A stretch of 64,000 nt of DNA from Streptomyces sp. BK239 (GCF_004217285.1 NZ_SHKS01000003.1:656265-720264); one strand, 5' to 3'. Shown: positions 1 to 8,579, numbered from the stretch's first letter. The notes: generated from the sequence alone by a model not told the origin. Numbers and translations are program-made.

Positions 1-458
1 GCCAGTCGTGCCGGGAAGCCTCCGGTGGCGACCGGTCCCCACTTCCGCGGGGTGACCCGGATGATCGACTTGCCCTGCTCGACCATCGCCGCCCGGTACT
101 CGTCCCAGTCCGGGTGCTCGCCGGAGATGTTGCGGAAGTACTCCACCAGCGGCTCGACGGAGTCCGGCGAGTCGATGACCTCGGCGGTGCCGTCGATCTG
201 GACCCAGGGTCCGTTCCATTCGTCGCTGAGCACGATCAGGCTCACCCGCTCGTCCCTCTTGGCGTTGCGCGTCTTGGCCCGCTCCGGGTAGGTGGAGACG
301 ACGATCCGGCCCGAGTCGTCGACGCCGCAGGTCAGCGGCGACCCCTGGGGGCTGCCGTCGGCCCGCCTGGTCAGCAGGATCGCGCGGTGCCGGGGACGCA
401 CGAAGTCCAGCAGCTCGTCGAGGGTGACGGAGGTGTTGGTCGCGATGTTCGGTGCCAT
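1..458 (-). CDS. PPOX-class flavin/F420-dependent oxidase (3' end outside window)
   Basis: The translation begins MAPNIATNTSVTLDELLDFV and has the pattern of the actinobacterial pyridoxamine-5'-phosphate-oxidase-like (split beta-barrel, FMN/F420-binding) family: RPRHRAILLTRRADGSPQ, then VSTYPERAKTRNAKRD and LIVLSDEWNGPW. Members are soluble cytoplasmic reductases or oxidases of unknown substrate. The frame is still open at base 1 after about 152 codons, close to the usual family length, so only the last few residues are missing. There is no Shine-Dalgarno sequence. Instead a TACGCT hexamer lies 6 nt before the ATG, suggesting a leaderless transcript. Substrate and cofactor cannot be told from sequence. 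Confidence 0.8.
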   Translation of the reverse strand, partial: MAPNIATNTSVTLDELLDFVRPRHRAILLTRRADGSPQGSPLTCGVDDSGRIVVSTYPERAKTRNAKRDERVSLIVLSDEWNGPWVQIDGTAEVIDSPDSVEPLVEYFRNISGEHPDWDEYRAAMVEQGKSIIRVTPRKWGPVATGGFPARL

Positions 459-506
459 GCCGCCAGCGTAGGCGCAGTGGGGACCGGGAGCCTGACCCTG
501 CCGGTC

Positions 507-1328
507 CTACGCCTGCGGCAGCGACGCGCCCTGGACGGCCTGCACGTCCAGCTCCACCTTCAGGGTGGTGCCGATGGCCGCGATGCCCGCCTGGAGGATC
601 TGGTTGTAGTTCATGGCGAAGTCCTCGCGGTCCAGGTCGGCCGTGGCGCGGAAGGCCGCGCGGGTGCCGCCCCACGGGTCGGCGCCGGTGCCGAGGTAGG
701 CGAGGTCGAGGTCGACGGGGCGGGCGATCCCGCGCAGGGTGAGGTCGCCGTGGACCGTCCAGCGGTCGGGACCGGCGGCCGTCAGCCCGGTCGAGCGGTA
801 GGTGATCTCCGGGTACGTCTCCACGTCCAGGAAGTCGGCGGAGCGCAGGTGGGTGTCGCGCATGCTGTTGCCGGTGTCGATGGAGGCGGCCCGGATCACC
901 GCCTCCACACGGGACTCGGTGACGTCGTGCGGGGAGATCTCCACCCGCGCCGAGAAGTCGGTGAACCGGCCGCGCACGCTGGAGATCCCCAGGTGCTGGG
1001 CGACCGCGCCGACCGTGGAGTGCGCCGGGTCGACGGTCCACGGGCCGGGCGGCGGCAGTTCGGCCCCGCCCTGCCGGGCCAGCGTCACCGTGCCCACCTC
1101 GGCCCGTCCGCTCGCCGTGACGAGGGCGCTGGAGGCGACGGGCGCGTACCCGACCGCGGTGACGATCACCGTGTACGCCCCGGCGGCCAGCGCCGTGGTG
1201 TCCCGTACGACGCCCTCGGGGTCGGCTTCGGCGCGCAGCACCTGCGTGCCCGTCATGTCGGTCACCGTGACGATCGCGTGCGACACGGCCCATCCGTCCC
1301 TGGTGCGGATCCTGGCGGTCAGTCCCAT
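507..1328 (-). CDS. YceI family protein with N-terminal carboxypeptidase-regulatory-like domain
   Basis: A 273-aa protein. Residues about 1-85 form a beta-sandwich of the carboxypeptidase-regulatory-like type (AYTVIVTAVGYAPVASSALV). Residues about 95-270 form a YceI lipocalin-like domain (WTVDPAHSTVGAVAQHLGIS, FLDVETYPEITYRST, DLTLRGIARPVDLDL). YceI proteins bind polyisoprenoid-like amphiphiles. There is no signal peptide, so a cytoplasmic location is likely, unlike E. coli YceI. I chose the ATG at 1328 because AGGAGGAG lies 9 nt upstream; an in-frame TTG three codons earlier is weaker. It lies downstream of the exporter on the same strand, separated by a strong terminator, and shares that exporter's extra domain. 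Confidence 0.88.
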   Translation of the reverse strand: MGLTARIRTRDGWAVSHAIVTVTDMTGTQVLRAEADPEGVVRDTTALAAGAYTVIVTAVGYAPVASSALVTASGRAEVGTVTLARQGGAELPPPGPWTVDPAHSTVGAVAQHLGISSVRGRFTDFSARVEISPHDVTESRVEAVIRAASIDTGNSMRDTHLRSADFLDVETYPEITYRSTGLTAAGPDRWTVHGDLTLRGIARPVDLDLAYLGTGADPWGGTRAAFRATADLDREDFAMNYNQILQAGIAAIGTTLKVELDVQAVQGASLPQA

Positions 1329-1350
1329 CTCGGGCAACTCCTCCTGAAGG

Positions 1351-1389
1351 CACGGCCCGTGGCGGGGGATCGCCCCGCCACGGGCCGTG
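1351..1389 (-). terminator. Strong hairpin terminator after the MFS gene
   Basis: A perfect 17-bp stem (1351-1367 with 1373-1389) and a 5-nt loop lie between the exporter stop and the YceI ribosome binding site. There is no T tract, as is usual in Streptomyces. It should separate the two transcripts. Confidence 0.75.
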
Positions 1390-1439
1390 TGTCCTGCTCG
1401 TTCTGGTCGTTCTGGTCGGTCCCGGAGGGGACGGACCCC

Positions 1440-3989
1440 TTACTCGCCCGGGTGGGCGAGCTCGATGTCGTGGTCGTCGACGCCCGGGCCGCTCACGGTG
1501 AGCGAGGTGGCCGCCGGCGGGTAGCCGGTCGCGATGACCGTGTACTCGCCGCCGTCGAGGTCGGTGAAGGCGTACGCACCGTCGTCGCCGGTGGTGGCCG
1601 TGCCGGCCACGTTGCCCGCCGCGTCCACCAGAGTGACGCGCGCGTCGGCCAGCGGACCGTGCGGCGCCCGTACGACGCCCCGGAGCCGTGCCCCGGCGTC
1701 GAGGACGACCTCCGTACGGGTCACCCCGGTGACGCCGATCTCGACGGGCAGGGCGCGCGGCCGGAACCCGGCGGCGTTCACCGCGACGGTCACGGCGCCC
1801 GGCACCAGCTCGGCGAAGGAGAAGTCGCCCTGCTCGCCGGTGGTGCCGGTGGCCAGCAGGTCCCCGCGGACATCGGTCACGATCACCATCGCCGACTCGA
1901 CCGGCTCCCCGGTCACCGCGGCCCGCACGACACCGCGCAGTCCGCTGGTGCCGCTCAGCACGATGTCGTACGCGACCGGGTCGCCGTTCACCACGACGGT
2001 GGACGCCTGCGGCTGGAACCCGTCGGCGGAGGCGATCAGGACGTACGAGCCCGCACCCGGCGCGTCCAGCGCGTAGGAGCCGTCGGCCTGGGCGACCGAC
2101 CGGCCGAGCTGCCGGCCCGCGAGGGAGATCAGCGTGACGGCGGCCCGGGGGACGGGCGTGTTCTCCGCGCCGCGGACATGACCGTGGACGGGGACGCCCG
2201 CACCGGTGTCGGCGGCGACCTCGGCAGCGTCCGCGACGGCCGGGATCGGCTCGGTGGCGTTCGCCGTGCCGTCGCTCCCGTCGTCGGCGACGGCCCAGCT
2301 CGGGACCTTCTCCTCGGCCACGGCCCCGGCCGGGGTCTCGACGGCGGTGTCGGTCTGCGCGGCGGCGGTCTGCGCGGGGGCGGTCTCCTCCGCGGCTCCG
2401 GCAGCCGCCTGTGCCAGCGCGCCCTTGGTCCGCAACGGGACCTCCTTGATGAACAGCGTGATGAGGAAGGCGAGCAGCGCCAGGACGGAGGCGATCAGGA
2501 AGACGTCGGCGATGCCGTGGCCGTACGCGCTCTCCATCACCGTGCGCAGCGGCACGGGCAGCTTGTCCATGTCCGGGATCTCGCCGGTGGAGCCGCCGGA
2601 GGCGAGGGAGGCGTACTTGGGGCCGAGGTCGGCGATGCCGTCCTGGGCGTAGTCGGTGATCCGGTGGGCCATGACGGCGCCCAGCGCGGAGACGCCCATC
2701 GCACCGCCGAGGGAGCGGAAGAAGGTGACGGTCGAGCTGGCGGCGCCGAGGTCGCCCGGGTCGACCTGGTTCTGCGTGGACAGCACCAGGTTCTGCATCA
2801 TCATGCCGATGCCGAGACCCAGCAGCGCCATGAAGACGGCGGTCTTCCAGTAGTCGGTGTCGTAGCGGATCGTGCCCAGCAGACCGAGGCCCGCCGTGAT
2901 GAGGACACCGCCGCCGACCAGCCACGCCTTCCACTTGCCGGTGCGGGTGATGAGCTGGCCGGAGACCGTCGAGGAGACGAACAGGCCGCCGATCATGGGG
3001 ATGGTCAGCACGCCGGACATGGTGGGGGACTCGTCCCGGGCCAGCTGGAAGTACTGGGCGAAGAACACCGTGCCGGAGAACATCGCGACACCCACGAACA
3101 GCGAGGCGATCGACGACAGGGTGATGGTGCGGTTGCGGAAGAGGCGCAGCGGGATGATCGGCTCGCTGGCCTTGGACTCCACGAGCAGGAAGACCAGCGC
3201 CAGCACGACCGCGCCCGCGACCATCGCGTACGTCTGCCAGGACAGCCAGTCGTACTTGTCGCCCGCGAAGGTGATCCAGACGAGCAGCAGCGAGACGGCC
3301 GCCGAGATGAAGAACGCGCCGGCCCAGTCGACCTTGACGTCCCGCTTCACGACCGGCAGGTGCAGGGTCTTCTGCAGCACGATCAGGGCGATGACGGCGA
3401 AGGGCACGCCGACGTAGAAGCACCAGCGCCAGCCGAGCCAGCTGGTGTCGGTGATGACGCCGCCGAGCAGCGGGCCGCCGACGGTCGCGACCGCGAACGT
3501 CGCGCCGAGGTAGCCGGAGTAGCGCCCGCGCTCACGCGGGGAGATCATCGCGGCCATCACGATCTGCGCGAGGGCGGACAGGCCGCCGACGCCGACGCCC
3601 TGCACCACGCGGCAGGCGATCAGCATGCCGGAGTTCTGCGAGAGACCGGCGGCCATCGAGCCGAGCACATAGATGACCAGCGCTATCTGGACGAGCGCCT
3701 TCTTGTTGTAGAGGTCGGCGAGCTTGCCCCACAGGGGGGTCGCCGCGGTCATCGCCAGCAGCGTGGCGGTGACGACCCAGGTGTAGGCGGACTGGCCGCC
3801 ACCGAGGTCGCCGATGATCTCCGGGAGGGCGTTGGAGACGATCGTGGACGACAGGATCGCCACGAACATCCCGAGCAGCAGGCCCGAGAGGGCCTCCATG
3901 ATCTGCCGGTGCGTCATCGGGGCGTCGTCGCCGTGCCCTCCGGCGTGCTTCGCGTGCGCCCGCACACCGGCTGGTGTGGTCGTTGCCAT
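1440..3989 (-). CDS. DHA2-type (14-TM) MFS drug exporter fused to carboxypeptidase-regulatory-like repeats
   Basis: An 849-aa protein. Residues about 28-525 are a drug:H+ antiporter of the EmrB/QacA family: 14 predicted membrane spans, the N-terminal LPEIIGDLGG motif, the loop 2-3 motif GKLADLYNKK, and VVQGVGVGG. After the last span (FLITLFIKEVPLRTKG) comes an Ala/Thr-rich linker and then three tandem beta-sandwich repeats (about 600-845; GYPPAATSLTVSGPG at the end) like the one in the neighbouring YceI protein. In a 14-span DHA2 protein the C-terminus is cytoplasmic, so the repeats should face inward. GAAGGA precedes the ATG. The divergently controlled MarR gene is immediately upstream on the same strand. 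Substrate unknown. Confidence 0.9.
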   Translation of the reverse strand: MATTTPAGVRAHAKHAGGHGDDAPMTHRQIMEALSGLLLGMFVAILSSTIVSNALPEIIGDLGGGQSAYTWVVTATLLAMTAATPLWGKLADLYNKKALVQIALVIYVLGSMAAGLSQNSGMLIACRVVQGVGVGGLSALAQIVMAAMISPRERGRYSGYLGATFAVATVGGPLLGGVITDTSWLGWRWCFYVGVPFAVIALIVLQKTLHLPVVKRDVKVDWAGAFFISAAVSLLLVWITFAGDKYDWLSWQTYAMVAGAVVLALVFLLVESKASEPIIPLRLFRNRTITLSSIASLFVGVAMFSGTVFFAQYFQLARDESPTMSGVLTIPMIGGLFVSSTVSGQLITRTGKWKAWLVGGGVLITAGLGLLGTIRYDTDYWKTAVFMALLGLGIGMMMQNLVLSTQNQVDPGDLGAASSTVTFFRSLGGAMGVSALGAVMAHRITDYAQDGIADLGPKYASLASGGSTGEIPDMDKLPVPLRTVMESAYGHGIADVFLIASVLALLAFLITLFIKEVPLRTKGALAQAAAGAAEETAPAQTAAAQTDTAVETPAGAVAEEKVPSWAVADDGSDGTANATEPIPAVADAAEVAADTGAGVPVHGHVRGAENTPVPRAAVTLISLAGRQLGRSVAQADGSYALDAPGAGSYVLIASADGFQPQASTVVVNGDPVAYDIVLSGTSGLRGVVRAAVTGEPVESAMVIVTDVRGDLLATGTTGEQGDFSFAELVPGAVTVAVNAAGFRPRALPVEIGVTGVTRTEVVLDAGARLRGVVRAPHGPLADARVTLVDAAGNVAGTATTGDDGAYAFTDLDGGEYTVIATGYPPAATSLTVSGPGVDDHDIELAHPGE

Positions 3990-4002
3990 GGGCTTCCTTC
4001 TC

Positions 4003-4542
4003 TTACGTCGCTTGTGCGGGTGTACGGGTGGTCGGTTCGCTCCCGGGAACGGGAGGGGGCGAGGGGGGTGCGGGCGGCGGCCGGTGCGCTGTCGTACGGC
4101 AGTCGCCGAAGCTGGCGCGCAGGCGGGTCATCAGCAGGATGAGCTGGTCCACCTCGTCCTCGGTCCAGTCGCTCAGCCGCTCCGCCAGGAGGTCGGTGCT
4201 GCGGCGGGACAGTTCGAGGAGCATCGCGGTGCCCTCGGGGGTCAGGCGCAGGATGCGGGAGCGCTTGTCGGCGGGGTCGGGGGAGCGTTCGATCCAGCCC
4301 CGCTCGGCGAGGTGCGCGGCGTGCCTGCTGGTCACCGACATGTCGACGGCGAGCAGCTCGGCGAGCGCGCTCATCCGGAGGTCGCCGTGGCGTCCGAGCA
4401 GCGTCAGCACCGCCGCGGAGCCCGCGGAGCAGTCGGCGGGCAGGATCCGCCCGAGGTCCCGCTTCACGGCGCCTACGCCGCTGAGCTGACGCGCGAGTTC
4501 TGCGTACTGGGGGTAGCGCGCGTACTGCGCCTGCTCGGCCAT
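4003..4542 (-). CDS. MarR family transcriptional regulator
   Basis: A 179-aa winged-helix regulator. The DNA-binding region is LRMSALAELLAVDMSVTSRH, followed by the wing residues DPADKRSRILRLTPEG typical of MarR. It lies 13 bp upstream of the exporter on the same strand, so the two probably form an operon and the protein probably represses it and senses an exporter substrate. The ATG at 4542 has GGGAGG a few bases upstream; an adjacent GTG at 4545 is also possible. The C-terminal 30 residues are a Pro/Thr-rich tail outside the domain. Palindromes of the right type sit directly upstream. Confidence 0.88.
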   Translation of the reverse strand: MAEQAQYARYPQYAELARQLSGVGAVKRDLGRILPADCSAGSAAVLTLLGRHGDLRMSALAELLAVDMSVTSRHAAHLAERGWIERSPDPADKRSRILRLTPEGTAMLLELSRRSTDLLAERLSDWTEDEVDQLILLMTRLRASFGDCRTTAHRPPPAPPSPPPVPGSEPTTRTPAQAT

Positions 4543-4559
4543 CACACCTCCCGTGTTTG

Positions 4560-4642
4560 TTGCTTAGGGCAACCATAGGAGCGCTTGGTTGCTACAGGCA
4601 AATAAATAGGTGGTGACGGCCGCAAAAACTTGGCAAAGGCAA
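4560..4642. promoter_or_regulatory. Probable MarR operator cluster (TTGC-N5-GCAA palindromes)
   Basis: Two exact copies of TTGC-N5-GCAA occur at 4560-4572 (TTGCTTAGGGCAA) and 4589-4601 (TTGCTACAGGCAA), and a one-mismatch copy at 4630-4642 (TTGGCAAAGGCAA). They lie 20-100 bp upstream of the marR start, where an autoregulatory operator and the marR-exporter promoter are expected. The region is clearly more AT-rich than its surroundings. Binding is inferred, not shown. Confidence 0.55.
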
Positions 4643-4782
4643 GTATTGCGGCAGTAAATGCGCAGGTGGGGCGGGCCGGCCGGGCCGAGCGACCCTGATC
4701 CCCGCGCGGGGAGTACGAGGGGCGACCGTCGGGAGGGGCCCCACTTGGGGCGGCAGCGGCGTTTTCGCTAGGGTCTCGGGGC

Positions 4783-4980
4783 ATGGCTAACACCCAGGGC
4801 CCCCAGGGCAACCACGACCCCGCCGGCAGCACCCAGATGTTCCGCGCGTTCGTCGACGAGGGCGCGCCCCAGTCCTCCCGCCAGGCCCCCGCTCCGGCCG
4901 GCCCCCGCATCGGTCTGATCGTGGGCGTAGTGGTGGCGGTGGCAATCGTCGCGGCAGTCGCCTGGCTGGCACTCAAGTAG
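4783..4980 (+). CDS. Small tail-anchored membrane protein
   Basis: A 65-aa protein whose N-terminal 40 residues are polar and disordered (Gln, Pro and Ala rich, with TQMFRAFVDEG) and whose C-terminus is a single hydrophobic helix (IGLIVGVVVAVAIVAAVAWL) ending in LK, so it is a tail-anchored or single-span inner membrane protein with the N-terminus probably cytoplasmic. No Shine-Dalgarno sequence is visible; a TAGGGT hexamer stands 8 nt before the ATG, so it may be translated leaderless or nearly so. It diverges from marR across about 240 bp. I do not recognise a function. Confidence 0.65.
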   Translation: MANTQGPQGNHDPAGSTQMFRAFVDEGAPQSSRQAPAPAGPRIGLIVGVVVAVAIVAAVAWLALK

Positions 4981-5155
4981 CCCCCGCGGCACGGCACTTC
5001 CCCCTCGCAGACACTGCACCGCCGGCCGGGCCCACCCGCCCGGCGGGCCGGGGCCTTTGCCGTCCGCTGCCGTAACGCACCTCCCCCTGCGGGCAGCGCA
5101 CCGCCCGCGGGGTACGCCCGCTTGCCCGCCCGGCGGGCCGCCCCCACGCGACGAC

Positions 5156-5190
5156 GGCCGCCGACGTGCCCTCAAGGCACGCGGGCGGCC
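5156..5190 (+). terminator. Hairpin, first copy of a duplicated stem-loop
   Basis: GGCCGCC (5156-5162) pairs with GGCGGCC (5184-5190), with an inner GTGCC/GGCAC stem. A close relative of the same stem-loop recurs at 5607-5656. It could end transcription of the small membrane protein gene. Confidence 0.45.
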
Positions 5191-5303
5191 ATGTCATGTC
5201 ACCGGCCGACGCGTTCCTCCCACCGCCGGGGCCTTCCTCGCCCGCGGCCGTCGCGCACACTTCACCCTCGCAGGCGCTGACCACCGGTCGGGCGCGCCCG
5301 CTT

Positions 5304-5590
5304 ACCCGTCCGGCGGGCCGGGGCGTCCTCCCGCCCGCTGTCGCCCCCACCCCCTACGTGCATCGCACCGCCGGTCAGACGCGCCCGCCTGACCGTCCGG
5401 CGGGCCGGGGCATCCCCCGCCTGCTGCCGCCCCCGCCCCTACCTGCATCGCACCGCCGGTCGGGCGCGCCAGCCTGACCGTCCGGCGGGCCGGGGCATCC
5501 CCCGCCTGCTGCCGCCCCCGCCCCTACCTGCATCGCACCGCCGGTCGGGCGCGCCAGCCTGCCTGTCCGGCGGGCCGGGCTCCCCCCGCC
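5304..5590. repeat. 85-bp GC-rich tandem repeat array
   Basis: Two identical 85-bp units (5391-5475 and 5476-5560) are preceded by a diverged copy from about 5304 and followed by a truncated one from 5561. More decayed fragments (…CGGCGGGCCGGGG…) extend left to about 5000. The 4981-5727 stretch holds no convincing gene; open frames on both strands here simply read through the repeat. Confidence 0.85.
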
Positions 5591-5606
5591 GCCACCGTCA
5601 GGGCAC

Positions 5607-5656
5607 ACGACGACGGCCGCCGACGCGCCCTCAGGGCGCCCCGGCGGCCATGTCGT
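5607..5656 (-). terminator. Large hairpin downstream of the first sigma gene
   Basis: Nested arms ACGAC/GTCGT, GGCCGCCG/CGGCGGCC and GCGCCC/GGGCGC form a long interrupted stem 70 bp beyond the sigma factor stop. It is probably its terminator, and is the second copy of the stem-loop at 5156-5190. Confidence 0.6.
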
Positions 5657-5727
5657 GACACACGGACGACGCGTTGCTCACGCCGCCCTGATCTCGCGCG
5701 TCGGCGGTCTGAGCCGCCGGACAGGCG

Positions 5728-6639
5728 TCAGTCGGAGATCAGGCCCTCGCGCAGCTGGGAGAGCGTGCGAGTCAGGAGGCGGGAGACGTGCATCTGGGAG
5801 ATGCCGACCTCCTCGCCGATCTGCGACTGCGTCATGTTCGCGAAGAAGCGCAGCATGATGATGCGGCGCTCGCGCGGCGGCAGCTTGGCCAGCAGCGGCT
5901 TCAGCGACTCGCGGTACTCGACGCCCTCCAGGGCCGTGTCCTCGTAGCCGAGGCGGTCGGCCAGGGAGCCCTCGCCGCCGTCGTCCTCGGGGGCCGGCGA
6001 GTCCAGCGAGGAGGCCGTGTACGCGTTGCCGACCGCGAGGCCGTCGACGACGTCCTCCTCGGACACGCCCAGCACGGCGGCGAGTTCGGAGACCGTGGGC
6101 GAGCGGTCCAGCTTCTGGGAGAGCTCGTCGCTGGCCTTGGTGAGGGCCAGGCGCAGCTCCTGGAGCCGGCGTGGCACGCGCACCGACCACGAGGTGTCCC
6201 GGAAGAAGCGCTTGATCTCACCGACGACCGTCGGCATCGCGAACGTCGGGAACTCCACGCCGCGTTCGCAGTCGAAGCGGTCGATCGCCTTGATCAGGCC
6301 GATGGTGCCGACCTGGACGATGTCCTCCATCGGCTCGTTGCGGGAGCGGAACCGGGCCGCCGCGTAGCGCACGAGCGGGAGGTTGAGCTCGATGAGGGTG
6401 TCCCGGACGTAGGCGCGCTCGGGGCTGTTCTCGTCCAGGGCGGCGAGCCGCAGGAACAGGGAGCGGGACAGGGTGCGGGTGTCGATGGCCCCGGTGGCCG
6501 GGAGGGCCGGGGCGGGCGCGGCCTCGAGGGCCGTGACGTCGTCGAGCACGTCGGGCTCGACCGGCGTGACGGGCTCGGCGGGCGCGGTTTCGCTCGGCGT
6601 GAGCGTGAGCACCTTCGAGCTGCCCTGGTCTGCGGACAT
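5728..6639 (-). CDS. sigN: RNA polymerase sigma factor, SigB/SigF family (SigN-like)
   Basis: A 303-aa group 3 sigma factor. Region 2 is [20 protein letters not shown] through [20 protein letters not shown], region 3 follows PRRLQELRL, and region 4 is [20 protein letters not shown] plus the helix-turn-helix [18 protein letters not shown]. This family directs stress and sporulation genes and is usually held by RsbW-like anti-sigma factors; none is encoded nearby. The ATG at 6639 has AGGGGG upstream and a family-like N-terminus; the frame extends further upstream but without coding character. The symbol rests on position next to sigF, as in the SCO4034/SCO4035 pair, and is less certain than the family. 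Confidence 0.8.
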   Translation of the reverse strand: MSADQGSSKVLTLTPSETAPAEPVTPVEPDVLDDVTALEAAPAPALPATGAIDTRTLSRSLFLRLAALDENSPERAYVRDTLIELNLPLVRYAAARFRSRNEPMEDIVQVGTIGLIKAIDRFDCERGVEFPTFAMPTVVGEIKRFFRDTSWSVRVPRRLQELRLALTKASDELSQKLDRSPTVSELAAVLGVSEEDVVDGLAVGNAYTASSLDSPAPEDDGGEGSLADRLGYEDTALEGVEYRESLKPLLAKLPPRERRIIMLRFFANMTQSQIGEEVGISQMHVSRLLTRTLSQLREGLISD

Positions 6640-7015
6640 GCCACCCCCTTTGGGTCGCGGGACGGTCGCGGCTGACGCTCCCGGAGAGGAAGGTCGGCCT
6701 TCACCTGAATACCGGAGCCGAAGCCCCGGCAAACGCTCTTCCCGCAGAATGTCACATGTCGGCAACACGCTGTAGTGACATGTCGACATCTGAGTGACGA
6801 AACAGCCCTGGAAACAGGGGGTATGACGGGGTATCAGCGCAAATCTGTCGGGATCCGTCCTGGTGAGCGATTCGCTCGGGACGGTGACCGATCGATCCTT
6901 TGTCCGGTCGGGTGTCGGTCCGTCAGTCTTCTGTCCGTCAGGCGCCGATCCACTCCGGCGTTCGCCGGCTCAGGCCGCCATCCGGCCAGGCCCCGTCCGC
7001 TCAGGCCCCGTCCGC

Positions 7016-7885
7016 TCAGGCGTCGATCCGGTTCGCGGAGCGCAGCCGCTGGAAGCTGCGCGCCAGCAGCCGGGACACGTGCATCTGGGAGACCCCGAGC
7101 TCCGCGCTGATCTGGGACTGGGTCAGGTTGCTGTAGTAACGCAGCAGCAGGATGCGCTGCTCCCGCTCCGGGAGCTGGACGAGGAGGTGGCGGACCAGAT
7201 CGCGGTGCTCCACCCCGTCCAGCGCGGGATCCTCGTAGCCGAGGCGGTCCAGCAGTCCGGGCAGCCCGTCGCCCTCCTGCGCCGCCTCCAGGGAGGTGGC
7301 GTGGTACGAGCGCCCGGCCTCGATGCAGGACAGCACCTCGTCCTCGCCGATCCGCAGCCGCTCGGCGATCTCGGCGGTGGTCGGCGTGCGGCCGAAACAG
7401 GTGGTCAGGTCCTCCGTGGCACTGTTGACCTGCACCCACAACTCGTGCAGCCGGCGCGGGACGTGGACGGTGCGCACGTTGTCGCGGAAGTACCGCTTGA
7501 TCTCCCCGACGACCGTCGGCATCGCGAAGGTCGGGAACTGCACGCCGCGGTCGGGATCGAAACGGTCGATGGCGTTGATCAGGCCGATGGTGCCGACCTG
7601 GACGACGTCCTCCATCGGCTCGTTGCGGGAGCGGAACCGGGCGGCCGCGTAGCGCACGAGCGGGAGGTTCGCCTCGATGAGCGCCCCGCGCACGCGGTTG
7701 TGCTCCGGTGAGCCGGGGGAGAGCTCCTTCAGCTGGCCGAAGAGCACCTGGGTGAGCGCCCGGGTGTCGGCGCCCCGGCGCTTCTCCGGTACGGGAGCCG
7801 GGTCGGCGCCCGGATCGGGGGCGGCGGGGTCGGGGGCCGGAGCGGCGGATGCCTCCACCTGGGGCGGCGCAGTACTGGCCGACAC
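7016..7885 (-). CDS. sigF: RNA polymerase sigma factor SigF (sporulation-associated)
   Basis: A 289-aa sigma factor very like Streptomyces SigF, which acts late in spore maturation. Region 2 is [20 protein letters not shown] and [20 protein letters not shown], followed by [20 protein letters not shown]. Region 4 is [20 protein letters not shown] and [18 protein letters not shown]. It is close in sequence to the preceding sigma gene, so the pair looks like an old tandem duplication. I chose GTG at 7885 (VSASTAPP…) with GAGGTGG upstream; an in-frame TTG at 7912 and GTG at 7897 are alternatives. No anti-sigma gene is adjacent. Confidence 0.88.
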   Translation of the reverse strand: MSASTAPPQVEASAAPAPDPAAPDPGADPAPVPEKRRGADTRALTQVLFGQLKELSPGSPEHNRVRGALIEANLPLVRYAAARFRSRNEPMEDVVQVGTIGLINAIDRFDPDRGVQFPTFAMPTVVGEIKRYFRDNVRTVHVPRRLHELWVQVNSATEDLTTCFGRTPTTAEIAERLRIGEDEVLSCIEAGRSYHATSLEAAQEGDGLPGLLDRLGYEDPALDGVEHRDLVRHLLVQLPEREQRILLLRYYSNLTQSQISAELGVSQMHVSRLLARSFQRLRSANRIDA

Positions 7886-8026
7886 GGTCAACGCCACCTC
7901 TTCATCGGTCAATCATCCGTCAAAAGCGGTCATAGCATCACAAGACATGTGCACTGTGTGCAAGCACCCCATAACGCCGTGTTGAGGGACAAGTTGAGGG
8001 GTGACCCGGCCGCCCGGCGCACGCGA

Positions 8027-8055
8027 AAGCCCCCCGCCGTTCCGGCGGAGGGCTT
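8027..8055 (-). terminator. Hairpin terminator after the Dabb gene
   Basis: A 12-bp stem with one mismatch (8027-8038 against 8044-8055) lies just beyond the stop of the gene on the minus strand. The remaining 7886-8090 interval upstream of sigF holds no gene; it must carry the sigF promoter, but I see no clear consensus. Confidence 0.7.
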
Positions 8056-8090
8056 GTCCGGGTCCTGTGGCCCGGTCGCGGGCGCGCGGC

Positions 8091-8384
8091 TCAGAACTCG
8101 TAGTCGGCGACCACCCAAGTGGCGAACTCCCGCCACAGGGCGACGCCCGCCTGGTGGGCCGGGTGCTCGAGGTAGCGCTTCAGGGCGTCCGCGTCCTCCA
8201 CCGCCGAGTTGATGGCGAAGTCGTAGGCGACGGGGCGCTCGCTGACGTTCCAGCCCAGTTCCCAGAAGCGAAGCTCCTCGATCTGCCCGCCCAGGGCCCG
8301 GAAGGCGGCCTCGCCCGCCACCACGCGGGGGTCGTCGCGCCGGACGCCGTCGTGGAGCTTGAAGAGGACCAGGTGGCGGATCAT
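8091..8384 (-). CDS. Dabb (stress-responsive alpha/beta barrel) domain protein
   Basis: A 97-aa single-domain protein beginning MIRHLVLFKLHDGV and containing VAYDFAINSAVEDADALKRY and a terminal EFATWVVADYEF. This is the ferredoxin-like dimeric alpha/beta barrel (Dabb) family, small cytoplasmic dimers with varied or unknown functions. The ATG at 8384 is chosen because GGAG lies 5 nt upstream; a GTG two codons earlier overlaps that Shine-Dalgarno sequence. It is followed by a terminator and preceded on the same strand by the small membrane protein gene 18 bp away. Confidence 0.85.
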   Translation of the reverse strand: MIRHLVLFKLHDGVRRDDPRVVAGEAAFRALGGQIEELRFWELGWNVSERPVAYDFAINSAVEDADALKRYLEHPAHQAGVALWREFATWVVADYEF

Positions 8385-8402
8385 GGGCACTCCCGATGCG
8401 TG

Positions 8403-8579
8403 CTACTTCGCCCCGTCGGCGAGCCAGGTGAAGAAGTCGCCGACGGCCTTGGCGGCGTCCGATATGCCCTCGAACCCTATCTGGACGTAGTCGGCGGCCT
8501 TGGCCGGGTCCGTGATGATCACGTACAGCGCGAAGACCACGAGCACGTAGACGGCGATCTTCTTGGCGTTCACCGCCAC
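8403..8579 (-). CDS. Small membrane protein, 58 aa
   Basis: Translation from GTG at 8579 gives MAVNAKKIAVYVLVVFALYV, a membrane helix straight after a short basic N-terminus, then an amphipathic C-terminal half (GFEGISDAAKAVGDFFTWLA). GGGAGG stands 5 nt before the start. The longer frame upstream runs into the tRNA fragment and is not coding. It is probably co-transcribed with the Dabb gene. I recognise no function; the C-terminal half could lie along the membrane surface. Confidence 0.72.
   Translation of the reverse strand: MAVNAKKIAVYVLVVFALYVIITDPAKAADYVQIGFEGISDAAKAVGDFFTWLADGAK

Noticed and set aside
114..4142. A 1342-codon open frame on the plus strand
   Set aside because: It runs antisense through the YceI, exporter and marR genes. 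Its Arg/Gly/Val/Asp-biased composition and lack of any domain show that it is a GC-skew artefact.
6640..6789. A longer N-terminus for the first sigma gene
   Set aside because: The extra 50 codons lack sigma-factor features, whereas the ATG at 6639 has AGGGGG upstream and a family-like start.
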